A stretch of 64,000 nt of DNA from Cognatitamlana onchidii (GCF_004804355.1 NZ_SRWZ01000001.1:124001-188000), one strand, 5' to 3'. Numbered from the stretch's first letter, positions 32,930-42,686 are shown. Program-made: numbers and translations. Notes: generated from the sequence alone by a model not told the origin.

Positions 32930-34117
32930 ATGCACATATACAACTACTTAAAAAAGAAAGCTCCTGTAGCTTTTGTGCTTATGATTATTTTGGGTTTCAC
33001 CTCTTGTGGAACTTATGATTATGTGGGCGTTGACAACGATGGAATTTACGGAGAACCTGTGGTAATGCAGCAGGAGAAGGCTGTTGAATCACCACGAAAA
33101 GATGATACGAATTATTATAAAAACTACTTTCAAACCAAAGCTATTGAATCAGAGAACCTAGATAATGACAATGCTATTTTTACAGACATAGAGGAATATG
33201 AAAACTCCAGTTTCGTTGAAAACGACACCATACCCAATAACTATCAAGGTTATGCAGGTTGGGGACAGAGCAACAGTAATGTCGTCGTAAATGTAAATGC
33301 TGGCTGGGGAGGCTATGGTGGTTGGGGTGTTGGCTTTGGCTGGGGTTGGGGCTATGCTGGCTGGGGCTGGGGCTATCCAGGTTGGGGTTATCCAGGTTGG
33401 GGCTGGGGACCAGGTTGGGGTTATCCAGGCTGGGGTTGGGGACCAGGTTGGGGTTATCCAAGTTGGGGTTATTACCGAAGTCCGTATGTATCCTATAGTG
33501 CTTCAAGACGAGGAAGTTATTACTCAAGAGGTTATAGCGGTTCGCAAGGAGGAAGACGCGGTGCTTATGCCAGTACGAATTCCAGTGCCAGAAGGAGCTC
33601 TTATACCGGAAACAATAAAAGCACAACAAGAAGATCGTCTGTTGGAAACTCAAGTTCAAGGAGAAATTCTGTGGCATCTAACAATAGAGCCGAATCTAAG
33701 TATAATGCTACTAGACGAAGTACAAGCGTTAACAGAAGAAGCACAAGTACTAACAGAAATACAAGCACCAATGGTAATGTCTACAGAAGAAGTTATAATA
33801 ACTCCACCAGTGCTAACCGCACGTACTCGGGTGTAACAAGAAGAGCTTCGGTAACTAGGGCCACCCCCTCTCGAAACTCAACGGCAAGATCATCTTCGTC
33901 GTCTGCAAGAAGAAGTTCAAGTACTGTATATAGACAACCAAGTAGAAGTTATAATTCTGGAAACATTAACAGGAATTCGTCTTCAAGAAGTTCAGGATAC
34001 TCACCTAGCAGAAGTTCTAGTTCTAGATCAAGCGGATCTATGTCGAGGTCTTCTGGAGGAGGAAGAAGTATGGGAGGAGCAAGATCTTCTGGCGGTGGAG
34101 GAAGAAGAGGACGCTAA
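32930..34117 (+). CDS. lipoprotein with Trp-Gly repeats and Ser/Arg-rich tail
   Basis: A 395-residue protein with a lipoprotein signal (FVLMIILGFTSC). The N-terminal acidic part (about 30-110) is ordinary. Residues about 122-185 are Gly/Trp/Tyr/Pro repeats of 11 residues (unit WGYPGWGWGPG). The tail (about 190-395) is almost wholly Ser, Arg, Gly, Asn, Thr and Tyr (SSRRNSVASNN, SRSSSSRSSGSM) and ends GGGGRRGR. It is a surface-anchored, probably disordered protein that could bind polyanions, polysaccharide or RNA. Related flavobacterial proteins are sometimes mislabelled vitellogenin-like because of the Ser repeats. It lies 30 nt before the FadL-like gene. Confidence 0.82.
   Translation: MHIYNYLKKKAPVAFVLMIILGFTSCGTYDYVGVDNDGIYGEPVVMQQEKAVESPRKDDTNYYKNYFQTKAIESENLDNDNAIFTDIEEYENSSFVENDTIPNNYQGYAGWGQSNSNVVVNVNAGWGGYGGWGVGFGWGWGYAGWGWGYPGWGYPGWGWGPGWGYPGWGWGPGWGYPSWGYYRSPYVSYSASRRGSYYSRGYSGSQGGRRGAYASTNSSARRSSYTGNNKSTTRRSSVGNSSSRRNSVASNNRAESKYNATRRSTSVNRRSTSTNRNTSTNGNVYRRSYNNSTSANRTYSGVTRRASVTRATPSRNSTARSSSSSARRSSSTVYRQPSRSYNSGNINRNSSSRSSGYSPSRSSSSRSSGSMSRSSGGGRSMGGARSSGGGGRRGR
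33300..33476 (+). repeat. G-rich tandem repeat, 33-bp unit, inside the Trp-Gly lipoprotein gene
   Basis: About 14 runs of GGGG occur in 163 bp of the coding strand (33306-33468), with 33-bp periodicity matching the 11-residue Trp/Gly unit. The spacing of the runs (often 2-12 nt) fits several potential G-quadruplexes, unusual in so AT-rich a genome. Confidence 0.85.
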
Positions 34118-34147
34118 ACCCCAATTCATTAATACAACAAAAAACAT

Positions 34148-35689
34148 ATGAAAAAGTTAAATTTACTATTCATAGCAATTATGGCTATGTCTGCTTTACA
34201 TGCTCAAGACATTAGCGATGCCCTCAGGTATTCTCAAAACGAAATTCATGGAACTGCTCGTTTTAGAGCTATGAGCGGTGCATTTGGAGCACTTGGAGGC
34301 GATTTAAGCGCAGTTAGTTTAAACCCTGCTGGATCTGTTATTTTTAGCCAAAGTCGTGCTTCTGTAACAGGCTCGGTGCTTGGTGTAGAAAACACTACTG
34401 AATACTTTCGTGGTATTACAGCGTCTGACGAATCCAAATTTAACATAAATCAAGGGGGAGCCGCCTTTATTTTTAGGAGTAACACAAGTTCTCCATGGAA
34501 TAAATTTGCTTTGTCTTTTAATTATGAAAGAACCAATAATCACAATAGCACTTGGATTGCTAGAGGCATAAATGATTCTAACGATCCTGATTTTAGTAAT
34601 TCTGTTGCTAGTTATTTTTACGACTACGCAGATGGCAAAAGACTAGTGGATATTTCGGCACTTCCTGATGAATCAATATCGCAAGCATACAGAAATATTG
34701 GAGACTCTTTTGGTTTTGCGCATCAGCAAGGTTTTTTAGGTTACGAGTCTTACATATTAGATCCCGAATTTGATGATGATGATAATACGACATACTTTGC
34801 CAATGTAGCTGCAGGAACTTTTGATCATAACTATACATATATTGCATCAGGCTACAATTCAAAAATGAGTTTTAATCTAGCAACTCAATACCAAAATATA
34901 CTGTCACTTGGATTAAATTTAAATTCACACTTTATGCGCTACGACAGATCTACCATTCTGCTGGAGGACAATAATAATCAAGGATCGTATATAAACAGTA
35001 TCGATTTTAGAAATAGTTTATCTTCTCGTGGAGCAGGGTTCTCATTTCAACTTGGAGCCATTGTAAAGATTACCCCAGAATTAAGAGCTGGAGTTGTTTA
35101 TAATTCTCCTATTTGGTATTCAATAGATGAGGAAACTTCACAATCTGTGTCCACTATTCGCGATGAAAATGGTACACCAACACCTATTTCAATTAACCCA
35201 GGCATTTTAAATATTTACCCAAGGTATAATTTACAATCACCAGCTATATTCACAGGAAGTTTAGCTTATGTTTTTGCAAAACGCGGCATTCTAAGCTTTG
35301 ATTATTCTAATACCAACTATAGCAAAACTAGGTTTACTCCTACTTACGACGAGTTCTTTGCAGACCAAAATGATATTATGCGTAATGTTTTTAGGAGCGC
35401 CTCTACTTATCGATTCGGAGCAGAGTACAAAATAAAACAAGTAAGCTTACGAGGTGGCTACAGGTTTGAAGAAAGTCCTTATGTTGATGAAACTACAGTG
35501 GGTGATTTAACTGGATACTCTTTCGGTTTAGGTCTTAACTTTGGTAATGTTAGATTAGATTTAGCTTATGATCATGCAGAAAGATCATCTCAAAACAGCT
35601 TATATAATTTAAATTTTGGAACACCTCCTTCTGCCAATCTGAATACGAAAAACCAAAATTTCACATTTACGTTAGCCTTTAATATATAA
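34148..35689 (+). CDS. FadL/OmpP1-family outer-membrane transporter
   Basis: A 513-residue barrel protein. The signal peptide ends ALHAQ (about residue 19). Then DALRYSQNEIHGTARFRAMS, GAFGALGGDLSAVSLNPAGS carries the NPAG motif of the FadL family, and long beta-strand sequences end FTFTLAFNI. FadL-type channels take up long-chain fatty acids or other hydrophobic compounds; the cargo here is not shown. It follows the Trp-Gly lipoprotein and may share its transcript. Confidence 0.87.
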   Translation: MKKLNLLFIAIMAMSALHAQDISDALRYSQNEIHGTARFRAMSGAFGALGGDLSAVSLNPAGSVIFSQSRASVTGSVLGVENTTEYFRGITASDESKFNINQGGAAFIFRSNTSSPWNKFALSFNYERTNNHNSTWIARGINDSNDPDFSNSVASYFYDYADGKRLVDISALPDESISQAYRNIGDSFGFAHQQGFLGYESYILDPEFDDDDNTTYFANVAAGTFDHNYTYIASGYNSKMSFNLATQYQNILSLGLNLNSHFMRYDRSTILLEDNNNQGSYINSIDFRNSLSSRGAGFSFQLGAIVKITPELRAGVVYNSPIWYSIDEETSQSVSTIRDENGTPTPISINPGILNIYPRYNLQSPAIFTGSLAYVFAKRGILSFDYSNTNYSKTRFTPTYDEFFADQNDIMRNVFRSASTYRFGAEYKIKQVSLRGGYRFEESPYVDETTVGDLTGYSFGLGLNFGNVRLDLAYDHAERSSQNSLYNLNFGTPPSANLNTKNQNFTFTLAFNI

Positions 35690-35842
35690 AGCAATTAAAT
35701 ACAATTTAAAATAGTCTGGAAGAGCACAGAGTCTCAGTCTATTTTATTTATCCTAAATGAATTGTAATTTCGATTAATTTGAGGAGACTAACATGTTATA
35801 TTAATAATTTGCTAAGTCTAAGGGGGTAAAAAGAGAAATGCT

Positions 35843-35850
35843 TATCTTTG
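35843..35850 (+). promoter_or_regulatory. -7 box of folE-cysS
   Basis: TATCTTTG matches TAnnTTTG and lies 25 nt before the folE start. No TTG is found at proper distance. Confidence 0.5.
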
Positions 35851-35875
35851 CAAATTAAATTTTGAGCTATTACAG

Positions 35876-36553
35876 ATGAAATTTGATAATAATTTAGAGG
35901 ATTTTGACGCCTTAGGAAATGATCATGTAGGGACCTCAGAGAATACACCTCTGCGTAACGATGCTTTTAAACTTTCTAATGAAGAAAAAATTGACATCAT
36001 CAAGGATGATGTAAGGCATATTATGGAGACCTTAGGTCTTGATTTAACAGACGACAGCCTTAATGGAACACCTAATAGAGTTGCGAAAATGTTTGTTAAA
36101 GAAATTTTTGGAGGTCTAGATCCGAACAAAAAACCAAGCGCCTCTACTTTTGAAAACAAATACAAGTACGGTGAAATGCTCGTGGAAAAAAACATTACCG
36201 TGTACTCTACTTGCGAGCACCATTTACTACCAATCGTTGGACGAGCACATATCGCCTATATTTCAAATGGCACTGTTGTTGGTCTTTCTAAAATGAATAG
36301 AATCGTAGATTATTTTGCCAAACGTCCGCAGGTTCAAGAGCGCCTTACTATTCAAGTAGTAAGAGAACTTCAAGAAGTTCTTGGAACTAAAGATGTTGCC
36401 TGCGTTATAGATGCTAAGCACCTTTGTGTAAATTCAAGAGGTATTAGAGATATAGAAAGTAGTACCGTTACTTCAGAGTTTGGAGGTAAATTCAAAGACA
36501 TGGCTACACGCCGGGAATTTCTAGATTATATCAAACTAGACACAACATTTTAA
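35876..36553 (+). CDS. folE: GTP cyclohydrolase I
   Basis: A 225-residue enzyme forming 7,8-dihydroneopterin triphosphate from GTP, the first step of folate (or tetrahydropterin) synthesis. It has TVYSTCEHHLLPIVGRAHIA (zinc Cys and His), GLSKMNRIVDYFAKRPQVQE and DAKHLCVNSRGIRD (second zinc Cys). The N-terminal 35 residues are acidic and variable. It is followed after 31 nt by cysS. folP lies 13 kb away, so the folate genes are not together. Confidence 0.95.
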   Translation: MKFDNNLEDFDALGNDHVGTSENTPLRNDAFKLSNEEKIDIIKDDVRHIMETLGLDLTDDSLNGTPNRVAKMFVKEIFGGLDPNKKPSASTFENKYKYGEMLVEKNITVYSTCEHHLLPIVGRAHIAYISNGTVVGLSKMNRIVDYFAKRPQVQERLTIQVVRELQEVLGTKDVACVIDAKHLCVNSRGIRDIESSTVTSEFGGKFKDMATRREFLDYIKLDTTF

Positions 36554-36583
36554 GCCAAATAAATAACTATTTAACATTCCGAA

Positions 36584-38065
36584 ATGCAGCTATACCAATC
36601 GCAGCAATTAAAAATATACAATTCCCTTTCTGGAAAAAAAGAAATTTTTAAACCTATAAGCGAAGGCCATATTGGCATGTATGTTTGTGGTCCTACGGTA
36701 TATAGCAATGTACATTTAGGAAATGTTCGGACCTTTATGTCTTTTGATATGGTTTTTAGGTACCTGAAACATTTGGGTTATAAGGTACGTTATGTTAGAA
36801 ACATTACCGACGCTGGACATTTAGAAAACGACGCGGACGAAGGGGAAGATAAAATCACAAAAAAAGCGCGATTAGAACAAATTGAACCAATGGAAGTGGT
36901 ACAACGCTACACTGTTGATTTTCACAATATTCTAAATACTTTCAACTTCCTCCCTCCCAGCATTGAACCTACAGCAACTGGCCATATTATAGAGCAAATA
37001 GAATTAATTAGTACGATTATTGAGAATGGCTATGCCTACGAAATCAATGGTTCTGTTTACTTTGATGTTCATAAGTTTAACGAAACCAATGCCTACGGAA
37101 AATTGAGTAAACGTAAGCTTGACGACCTTATTCATAACACCAGAGAACTTGATGGCCAAAGCGATAAAAAGAACCCTCAAGATTTTGCACTTTGGAAAAA
37201 GGCAGAACCGCAACATATTATGAGATGGCCCTCCCCTTGGAGCGATGGATTCCCTGGTTGGCACCTGGAATGTACCGCAATGAGTACAAAGTACTTGGGT
37301 GAACAATTTGATATTCATGGTGGTGGTATGGATTTAAAATTTCCACATCATGAATGTGAAATTGCTCAAAATGAAGCAGCAAAAGGTAAAAGTCCTGTTA
37401 ATTATTGGATGCATGCCAATATGCTTGAATTGAACGGACAACGTATGTCTAAAACCACAGGAAATACGGTTAACCCCAATGAATTATTATCAGGAAACAA
37501 CAAATTCTTTAGTAAAGCCTACGCTCCTAGCGTAATCAGGTTCTTTAATGCACAATCATCGTACAGAAGTGTGTTAGATTTAACAGATGATGGTTTGTTA
37601 GCAAGTGAGAAAGGGTTTTATAGATTAATGGATGCTGTAAATTTATTGAATAGTCTAAATGCATCGTCTACATCTTCAATTGATATATTAGCGTGGAAAC
37701 AGAAGTGCTATGATGCGATGAATGATGATTTTAATTCCCCAATATTAATTGCTCATTTATTTGAAGCCGCAAAATTTATTAATCAAATTAAAGAGGGTTC
37801 GGAAACTATATCTGCGGATGATTTAGAGTTATTAAAAAAGACCATTTATAACTTTGTTTATGATATTTTAGGCTTGGAAAACACCGTGAATACAGATTCT
37901 GGAACAGATAAACTTTCTGGTGCCATAGATGTGTTAATAAAATTAAGACAGGAAGCAAGAGCCAATAAGGATTTTGCATTATCTGATAAAATTAGAGATG
38001 AACTTGCCGAGGTTGGTATTCAACTAAAAGATGGTAAAGACGGGACAACCTTTACAGTGAATTAA
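36584..38065 (+). CDS. cysS: cysteinyl-tRNA synthetase
   Basis: A 493-residue class I synthetase. Zinc and substrate site is in [19 protein letters not shown] (HxGN form of the HIGH motif); [10 protein letters not shown] and [18 protein letters not shown] hold further zinc ligands; the KMSKS loop is RMSKTTGN. The C-terminal helical domain (about 395-493) binds the anticodon. Length and order are usual. It is downstream of folE and followed after 47 nt by yidD. Confidence 0.95.
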   Translation: MQLYQSQQLKIYNSLSGKKEIFKPISEGHIGMYVCGPTVYSNVHLGNVRTFMSFDMVFRYLKHLGYKVRYVRNITDAGHLENDADEGEDKITKKARLEQIEPMEVVQRYTVDFHNILNTFNFLPPSIEPTATGHIIEQIELISTIIENGYAYEINGSVYFDVHKFNETNAYGKLSKRKLDDLIHNTRELDGQSDKKNPQDFALWKKAEPQHIMRWPSPWSDGFPGWHLECTAMSTKYLGEQFDIHGGGMDLKFPHHECEIAQNEAAKGKSPVNYWMHANMLELNGQRMSKTTGNTVNPNELLSGNNKFFSKAYAPSVIRFFNAQSSYRSVLDLTDDGLLASEKGFYRLMDAVNLLNSLNASSTSSIDILAWKQKCYDAMNDDFNSPILIAHLFEAAKFINQIKEGSETISADDLELLKKTIYNFVYDILGLENTVNTDSGTDKLSGAIDVLIKLRQEARANKDFALSDKIRDELAEVGIQLKDGKDGTTFTVN

Positions 38066-38111
38066 TCATTTAAATTGTTACAGTAACAACCAAGGGTTGG
38101 CGATATTTATT

Positions 38112-38336
38112 ATGATAAAAAAGTTAGTAATTGCGCCTTTTTTATTTTTGATAAGGATATACCAAATGTTTATTTCTCCACTCACACCAGCCACGTGCAG
38201 ATTTCAACCTACCTGTTCGCACTACAGCAAAGAGGCCTTGAAAAAGCACGGTTTGTTAAAAGGGGGCTGGCTGACTATAAAGCGTATTTTTTCATGTCAC
38301 CCTTGGGGTGGATCAGGTTATGATCCTGTGCCTTAG
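38112..38336 (+). CDS. yidD: membrane protein insertion efficiency factor YidD
   Basis: A 74-residue amphipathic protein at the inner membrane that helps YidC-mediated insertion. The pattern [20 protein letters not shown] and [17 protein letters not shown] is diagnostic. The start at 38112 ([10 protein letters not shown]) is taken in place of a TTG five codons upstream. It is read with cysS and converges with pepD 14 nt on. Confidence 0.93.
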   Translation: MIKKLVIAPFLFLIRIYQMFISPLTPATCRFQPTCSHYSKEALKKHGLLKGGWLTIKRIFSCHPWGGSGYDPVP

Positions 38337-38350
38337 GGCAAATAGCAGAC

Positions 38351-39811
38351 TTATGTTTTCGGGATATGCTTTAAAATCTCTAAAACAAATTTCCAATATT
38401 TTTGAACAGAAGAAATTTGAGCCCGTTCGTCTGGTGAATGCGCACCTTTAATATTTGGTCCAAAACTAATCATATCCATATCGGGGTAATTCTGCCCCAA
38501 AATACTGCATTCTAAACCAGCATGACATGCAGCCACATGAGGTTCTTCCTTATTTAATTTTTCATAAATATTGGTCATAATCCTTAGAATGGTCGAGTCC
38601 ATATTAGGAGTCCACCCTGGATAATCTCCAGAAAACTCCACTTCACAGCCTGTTAGCTCGAACGTTGCACGTAAGGTATTTGCCAAATCCATTTTAGAAC
38701 TATCCATAGAAGAGCGAGTTAAACAACCCACATGAATAGTCCCATCTTTAACCACTACCCTAGCAATGTTATTGGATGTCTCAACCAATTCTGGAATATC
38801 AGCACTCATTCTATACACGCCATTTAAAGCAGCGCACATGGCTCTTGTAAAACCTTCCTGCACTCCAAGATCCATAATATGTTTAGGGGCATCGCATTTA
38901 GAAACCTCAATTATTAAATCAGGCTCTCTTGTTTTCAACTCTTTTTTTATTGTGTTAGTTGCCATGGCCATATCAAAAATAAAGGCATCTTCATGAACAG
39001 CATCAATAGCTACAATAGCTGTACTTTCCCTAGGAATCGCGTTTCGTAAGCTTCCGCCATCAATTTCAGAAATACGTAATCCATAATTTTCAAAACCATC
39101 AAACAACAATCTATTCATAATTTTATTGGCATTTCCAAGTCCTTCGTGAATTTGCATGCCAGAATGCCCACCTTGCAAACCCTTTACTTGAATCTCATAG
39201 CCAACCTTAAACTCTGGAGTTTCTTCTTCTTTATAAGTTCGTTTTGCGGTTACATCAATACCTCCAGCACAACCTACCCCAATTTCATCATCTTCTTCAG
39301 TGTCTAAATTCAAAAGAATACTTCCTTGAAGTAAACCTCCTTTTAAGCCCATCGCGCCTGTCATTCCAGTTTCCTCATCTATGGTAAACAGTGCTTCAAT
39401 AGCTGGATGTGGAATATTGGAACTTTCTAAAACAGCCATGATAGTTGCTACGCCCAAGCCATTATCTGCTCCCAATGTTGTCCCTTTCGCTCTTACCCAA
39501 TCTCCATCGATATACATCTCTATACCTTGAGAATCAAAGTCAAAAACGGTATCATTATTTTTTTGATGCACCATGTCTAAATGCGACTGCATAACGACAG
39601 TAGCTCTATTTTCCATTCCAGGAGTTGCTGGTTTTTTAATAATTACATTCCCAACCGAGTCTACTACGGTATCTAAGCCTAAATTTTGGCCAAAAGCCTT
39701 CATAAACGCAATAACACGTTCTTCTTTTTTTGATGGCCGTGGTACGGCGTTTAAATCAGCAAATTTATTCCACAGTACTTTTGGTTCTAGTTGTCTTATT
39801 TCTGTACTCAT
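38351..39811 (-). CDS. pepD: aminoacyl-histidine dipeptidase (PepD-like, M20)
   Basis: A 486-residue cytosolic metallopeptidase cleaving Xaa-His and other dipeptides. It has zinc sites in VVMQSHLDMVHQ (His, Asp), DNGLGVAT, and the catalytic Glu in TIDEETGMTGAMGL, with KGLQGGHSGMQIH at the dimerisation (lid) domain and CHAGLECSILG at the end. Length and organisation match PepD. A minus-strand -7 box TATCTTTG lies at 39832-39839, and the DUF3810 gene diverges from the same 74-nt gap. Confidence 0.93.
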   Translation of the reverse strand: MSTEIRQLEPKVLWNKFADLNAVPRPSKKEERVIAFMKAFGQNLGLDTVVDSVGNVIIKKPATPGMENRATVVMQSHLDMVHQKNNDTVFDFDSQGIEMYIDGDWVRAKGTTLGADNGLGVATIMAVLESSNIPHPAIEALFTIDEETGMTGAMGLKGGLLQGSILLNLDTEEDDEIGVGCAGGIDVTAKRTYKEEETPEFKVGYEIQVKGLQGGHSGMQIHEGLGNANKIMNRLLFDGFENYGLRISEIDGGSLRNAIPRESTAIVAIDAVHEDAFIFDMAMATNTIKKELKTREPDLIIEVSKCDAPKHIMDLGVQEGFTRAMCAALNGVYRMSADIPELVETSNNIARVVVKDGTIHVGCLTRSSMDSSKMDLANTLRATFELTGCEVEFSGDYPGWTPNMDSTILRIMTNIYEKLNKEEPHVAACHAGLECSILGQNYPDMDMISFGPNIKGAHSPDERAQISSVQKYWKFVLEILKHIPKT

Positions 39812-39873
39812 AGTTTTAAAATCTTGTTATACAAAGATACGTTTTAGATAGGCTGTTTTTATAATCAATTTTC

Positions 39874-39881
39874 TATTTTTG
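39874..39881 (+). promoter_or_regulatory. -7 box of the DUF3810 gene
   Basis: TATTTTTG ends 4 nt before the ATG at 39886, so the mRNA would be leaderless. The divergent pepD -7 box (39832-39839) lies in the same gap. Confidence 0.45.
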
Positions 39882-39885
39882 ATAT

Positions 39886-40953
39886 ATGCTGAAAAAGAAA
39901 AAAATGCTTTTAGCACTGGCTATAATTCCGCAAATTATTTTAGTGCGGCTACTATCCAATCATCCTGAATTTGTTGAACGCTATTATAGCAACGGTATTT
40001 ACGAATGGCTAGCAAAACTATTTCGGTTTGTGTTGGGTTGGCTTCCTTTTTCGTTTGGTGATTTTGTATATACCTTTACTCTTATATACGGGCTACGTTG
40101 GCTGTATAAAAACCGGAAGCGCTTAAGAAAAGACACCAAACATTGGTTCATCGATGTTGCTGCCGCATTGTCATTTTTCTATTTTGCCTTTCATTTGTTC
40201 TGGGGCATGAATTACCATCGTTTACCCTTACATAAAAATCTAGGATTGCAACATGACTATAACACCGAACAGCTATTAAAGGTTACGGAAAATCTGATTA
40301 AAAAATCAAATGACTTACACATCGGATTAGTCGATAATGATTCCTTACCTGTTTTAGTACCTTACACAAAAGCCGAGATATTCGATAAAATTCCTGACGG
40401 TTATAAAGCTTTAAAAGCTACGTTTCCAAACCTTGATTATTCCCCTGTAAGTATTAAAAAATCGTTATTTAGTTACCCACTAACCTATATGGGGTTTAGT
40501 GGTTATTTAAACCCTTTAACAAATGAGGCTCATGTAGATGGACTCGTTCCTATTTACAAATACCCTACCACAGCTGCTCATGAAATAGCCCATCAATTAG
40601 GTTATGCTGCCGAAAACGAAGCCAACTTTATTGGTTTTTTGGCCTCCATAAGTCATCATGATGACTATATAAAATATACCGGCTATACCTTTGGGTTACG
40701 CTTCTGCCTCAACGAAGTTTACAGACGCAATGAAGCCCTTTATGAGGTCTTGATTAAAACGGTAAACCCTGGCATTTTAAAAAATTATGAGGAAATTAGA
40801 ATATTTTGGGAGGCGCACCAAAACCCAGCGGAACCTTTCTTTAAAATGTTTTATGGGGGCTATTTAAAAGCCAATAAACAAAGTAAGGGCATGGAAAGCT
40901 ATAGCTACGTGGTTGCACTACTCGTAAACTATTTAAATGGGAAAACCCTATAA
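39886..40953 (+). CDS. DUF3810 family membrane zinc-peptidase-like protein
   Basis: A 355-residue protein with two or three N-terminal membrane segments (about 8-25, 45-65, 85-105) and a C-terminal domain bearing HEIAHQLGYAAENEANFIGF. The HExxH and later Glu fit a gluzincin-type zinc site. The sequence also has SLFSYPLTYMGFSGYLNPLT, characteristic of DUF3810. Biochemical function is unproven; an envelope protease is the likely reading. It stands alone, divergent from pepD. Confidence 0.85.
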   Translation: MLKKKKMLLALAIIPQIILVRLLSNHPEFVERYYSNGIYEWLAKLFRFVLGWLPFSFGDFVYTFTLIYGLRWLYKNRKRLRKDTKHWFIDVAAALSFFYFAFHLFWGMNYHRLPLHKNLGLQHDYNTEQLLKVTENLIKKSNDLHIGLVDNDSLPVLVPYTKAEIFDKIPDGYKALKATFPNLDYSPVSIKKSLFSYPLTYMGFSGYLNPLTNEAHVDGLVPIYKYPTTAAHEIAHQLGYAAENEANFIGFLASISHHDDYIKYTGYTFGLRFCLNEVYRRNEALYEVLIKTVNPGILKNYEEIRIFWEAHQNPAEPFFKMFYGGYLKANKQSKGMESYSYVVALLVNYLNGKTL

Positions 40954-40997
40954 ACAAGAAATTTGATATAAATAAAGTTGATTATTATAATTTGTAA

Positions 40998-41783
40998 TTA
41001 TTCAATTATTTCGGAATCTTGGGGAGGATTAAAAGCGGTTTGATCTGGTTTCTCTTTTGACACTTTAACATCAACAAACTGTAGATCATTTCGTTTTGTT
41101 GTAGGCAAATTATTATCATAATTGTACCAACTTATTGTTTCTGGCAACAACATGCCTTCCACGTCTTGCCAATTGCCGTACTTTATAAAATGAAACTCTT
41201 TACTTTTCTCTTTAGAGAAGAAAGTTACAGTATAGCCTAACCATGCCATTTTATAAGTTTCTGGATGGTAATACAAAACATACTCATCTTCAGGAGATTC
41301 TCCCACTCCTGCATCATAAGAAATTTTTATTCCCGGATATGTGGCACCTTCAAACTCTAATGGCTCAACATTCTCATAGTTAATACCACTATCTGCTAAA
41401 ATAAAAGGCATAGCATAAAAGTAAAACATCAGATTATAATAAAACTTTGGGTCCCCTTTATAATGCAAAGAATCTTGATTTATCCAAACGTCTGTTCCGT
41501 TATAACCAATTTGGAATTTATTTGTAGATATAAGCGATTTTCTATTTCTCAAATCGGTCAATGTCACTTCTTTTCCATTTGGCTTATTCATTGTAAACTG
41601 TAAGGTTCTCAAGGCATTCCAACGATCTAGGCCTCCATGAGCTTTAAAAACTCTTGAGACACTTTCTGGATATGTATTAACCTGAGAGCTTTGAACACTA
41701 TTTACTTGAGTACTATTAATAACCGTTTTATTTTTACACGATAGCAATAAAGTGATTAGTAGAATGTAAATTATATTTTTCAT
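40998..41783 (-). CDS. DUF6503-like lipoprotein
   Basis: A 261-residue lipoprotein (MKNIIYILLITLLLSC, lipobox LLSC; the start at 41783 gives the cleaner signal peptide). The mature protein has RVFKAHGGLDRWNALRTLQF near residue 45 and repeated strand-like pieces (YPGIKISYDAGVGESPEDEY, YKMAWLGYTVTFF, FHFIKYGNWQDVEGMLLPET) resembling lipoprotein-carrier (LolA-like) half-barrels. This is the DUF6503 pattern common in Flavobacteriaceae. Its ligand is unknown. Transcribed on its own, opposite to the methyltransferase. Confidence 0.7.
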   Translation of the reverse strand: MKNIIYILLITLLLSCKNKTVINSTQVNSVQSSQVNTYPESVSRVFKAHGGLDRWNALRTLQFTMNKPNGKEVTLTDLRNRKSLISTNKFQIGYNGTDVWINQDSLHYKGDPKFYYNLMFYFYAMPFILADSGINYENVEPLEFEGATYPGIKISYDAGVGESPEDEYVLYYHPETYKMAWLGYTVTFFSKEKSKEFHFIKYGNWQDVEGMLLPETISWYNYDNNLPTTKRNDLQFVDVKVSKEKPDQTAFNPPQDSEIIE

Positions 41784-41847
41784 TGAGATCATTGTGTTTA
41801 TTTGATCGTTTGACGTAAAGCTGCAGCATTAATTACATAAAATCAAT

Positions 41848-41855
41848 TACTTTTG
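41848..41855 (+). promoter_or_regulatory. -7 box of the TrmH-like methyltransferase gene
   Basis: TACTTTTG fits TAnnTTTG and ends 10 nt before the ATG at 41866, implying a leader of only about 5 nt. It argues against the GTG three codons upstream. Confidence 0.45.
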
Positions 41856-41865
41856 TGTGCGCATT

Positions 41866-42660
41866 ATGAAAGCAATTAGTAGTATACAAAACACATACGT
41901 AAAGCACCTTTTTCAGTTAAAAGAAAAATCGCGTGAACGAAAAAAAACAGGAACTTTATTAATTGAGGGTGAACGAGAAATTGCATTGGCAATTAAAGGA
42001 GGCTATAATTTAGAGACCGTTTTATTCTGCCCTGAACTATTTCTACAAAGTAAACTAGACGACTTAACAGATAAGCCAATTGATCTTATTAAGATTTCTA
42101 TTGAAGTGTATCAAAAACTAGCTTACAGGGGTACTACCGAGGGAGTTATGGCGATTGCAAAATCAAAAGTTAATACGCTTGATAAGCTACATCTAAATAA
42201 TAAAAATCCACTTATTTTAGTAGCGGAAGCCCCTGAAAAACCAGGAAATATTGGTGCCATTTTAAGAACTGCTGACGCCGCAAATGTTGACGCTGTGATC
42301 ATAGCCAACCCTAAAACAGATTTATACAATCCGAACATTATTCGTTCTAGTGTGGGTTGTGTCTTTACAAATCAAATTGCTACAGGAACCACTACCGAAA
42401 TTATCGCCTTTTTAAAATTAAAAAACATTAATATCTACTGTGCTATTTTACAAGAATCTGTAAACTACCATACTCAAGACTTTACGCAACCAACAGCCAT
42501 TGTGGTAGGTACTGAAGCTACAGGTTTAAGCCAAGAATGGCGTGCCCAATCTACTCAAAATATTATTATACCAATGCAGGGAGAAATAGATTCCATGAAT
42601 GTTTCTGTTGCTGCAGGAATTCTTATTTTTGAAGCCAAAAGGCAACGTCGTTTCCTTTAA
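41866..42660 (+). CDS. SpoU/TrmH-family RNA 2'-O-methyltransferase
   Basis: A 264-residue SPOUT enzyme. The N-terminal substrate-binding domain (about 1-95) includes SIQNTYVKHLFQLKEKSRER and LLIEGEREIALAI. The catalytic knot has EAPEKPGNIGAILRTADAAN (motif 1), VVGTEATGLSQEW (motif 2) and IPMQGEIDSMNVSVAAGILI (motif 3). Such enzymes methylate ribose of rRNA or tRNA; the target (for example 23S G2251-like or a tRNA position) cannot be read here. Followed 26 nt later by the M48 peptidase. Confidence 0.9.
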   Translation: MKAISSIQNTYVKHLFQLKEKSRERKKTGTLLIEGEREIALAIKGGYNLETVLFCPELFLQSKLDDLTDKPIDLIKISIEVYQKLAYRGTTEGVMAIAKSKVNTLDKLHLNNKNPLILVAEAPEKPGNIGAILRTADAANVDAVIIANPKTDLYNPNIIRSSVGCVFTNQIATGTTTEIIAFLKLKNINIYCAILQESVNYHTQDFTQPTAIVVGTEATGLSQEWRAQSTQNIIIPMQGEIDSMNVSVAAGILIFEAKRQRRFL

Positions 42661-42686
42661 AAATTTAATAGAAAAACACCAGATTT

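Noticed and set aside
33180-33836. Open frames of 165 and 179 codons over the Trp-Gly repeats on both strands
   Set aside because: They arise from the repeat's low complexity, which lacks stops in all frames; the lipoprotein frame has a signal peptide and context.
35708-35745. Possible terminator after the FadL-like gene
   Set aside because: Only AAAATAG/CTATTTT pairs cleanly over a 24-nt loop, too weak to claim.
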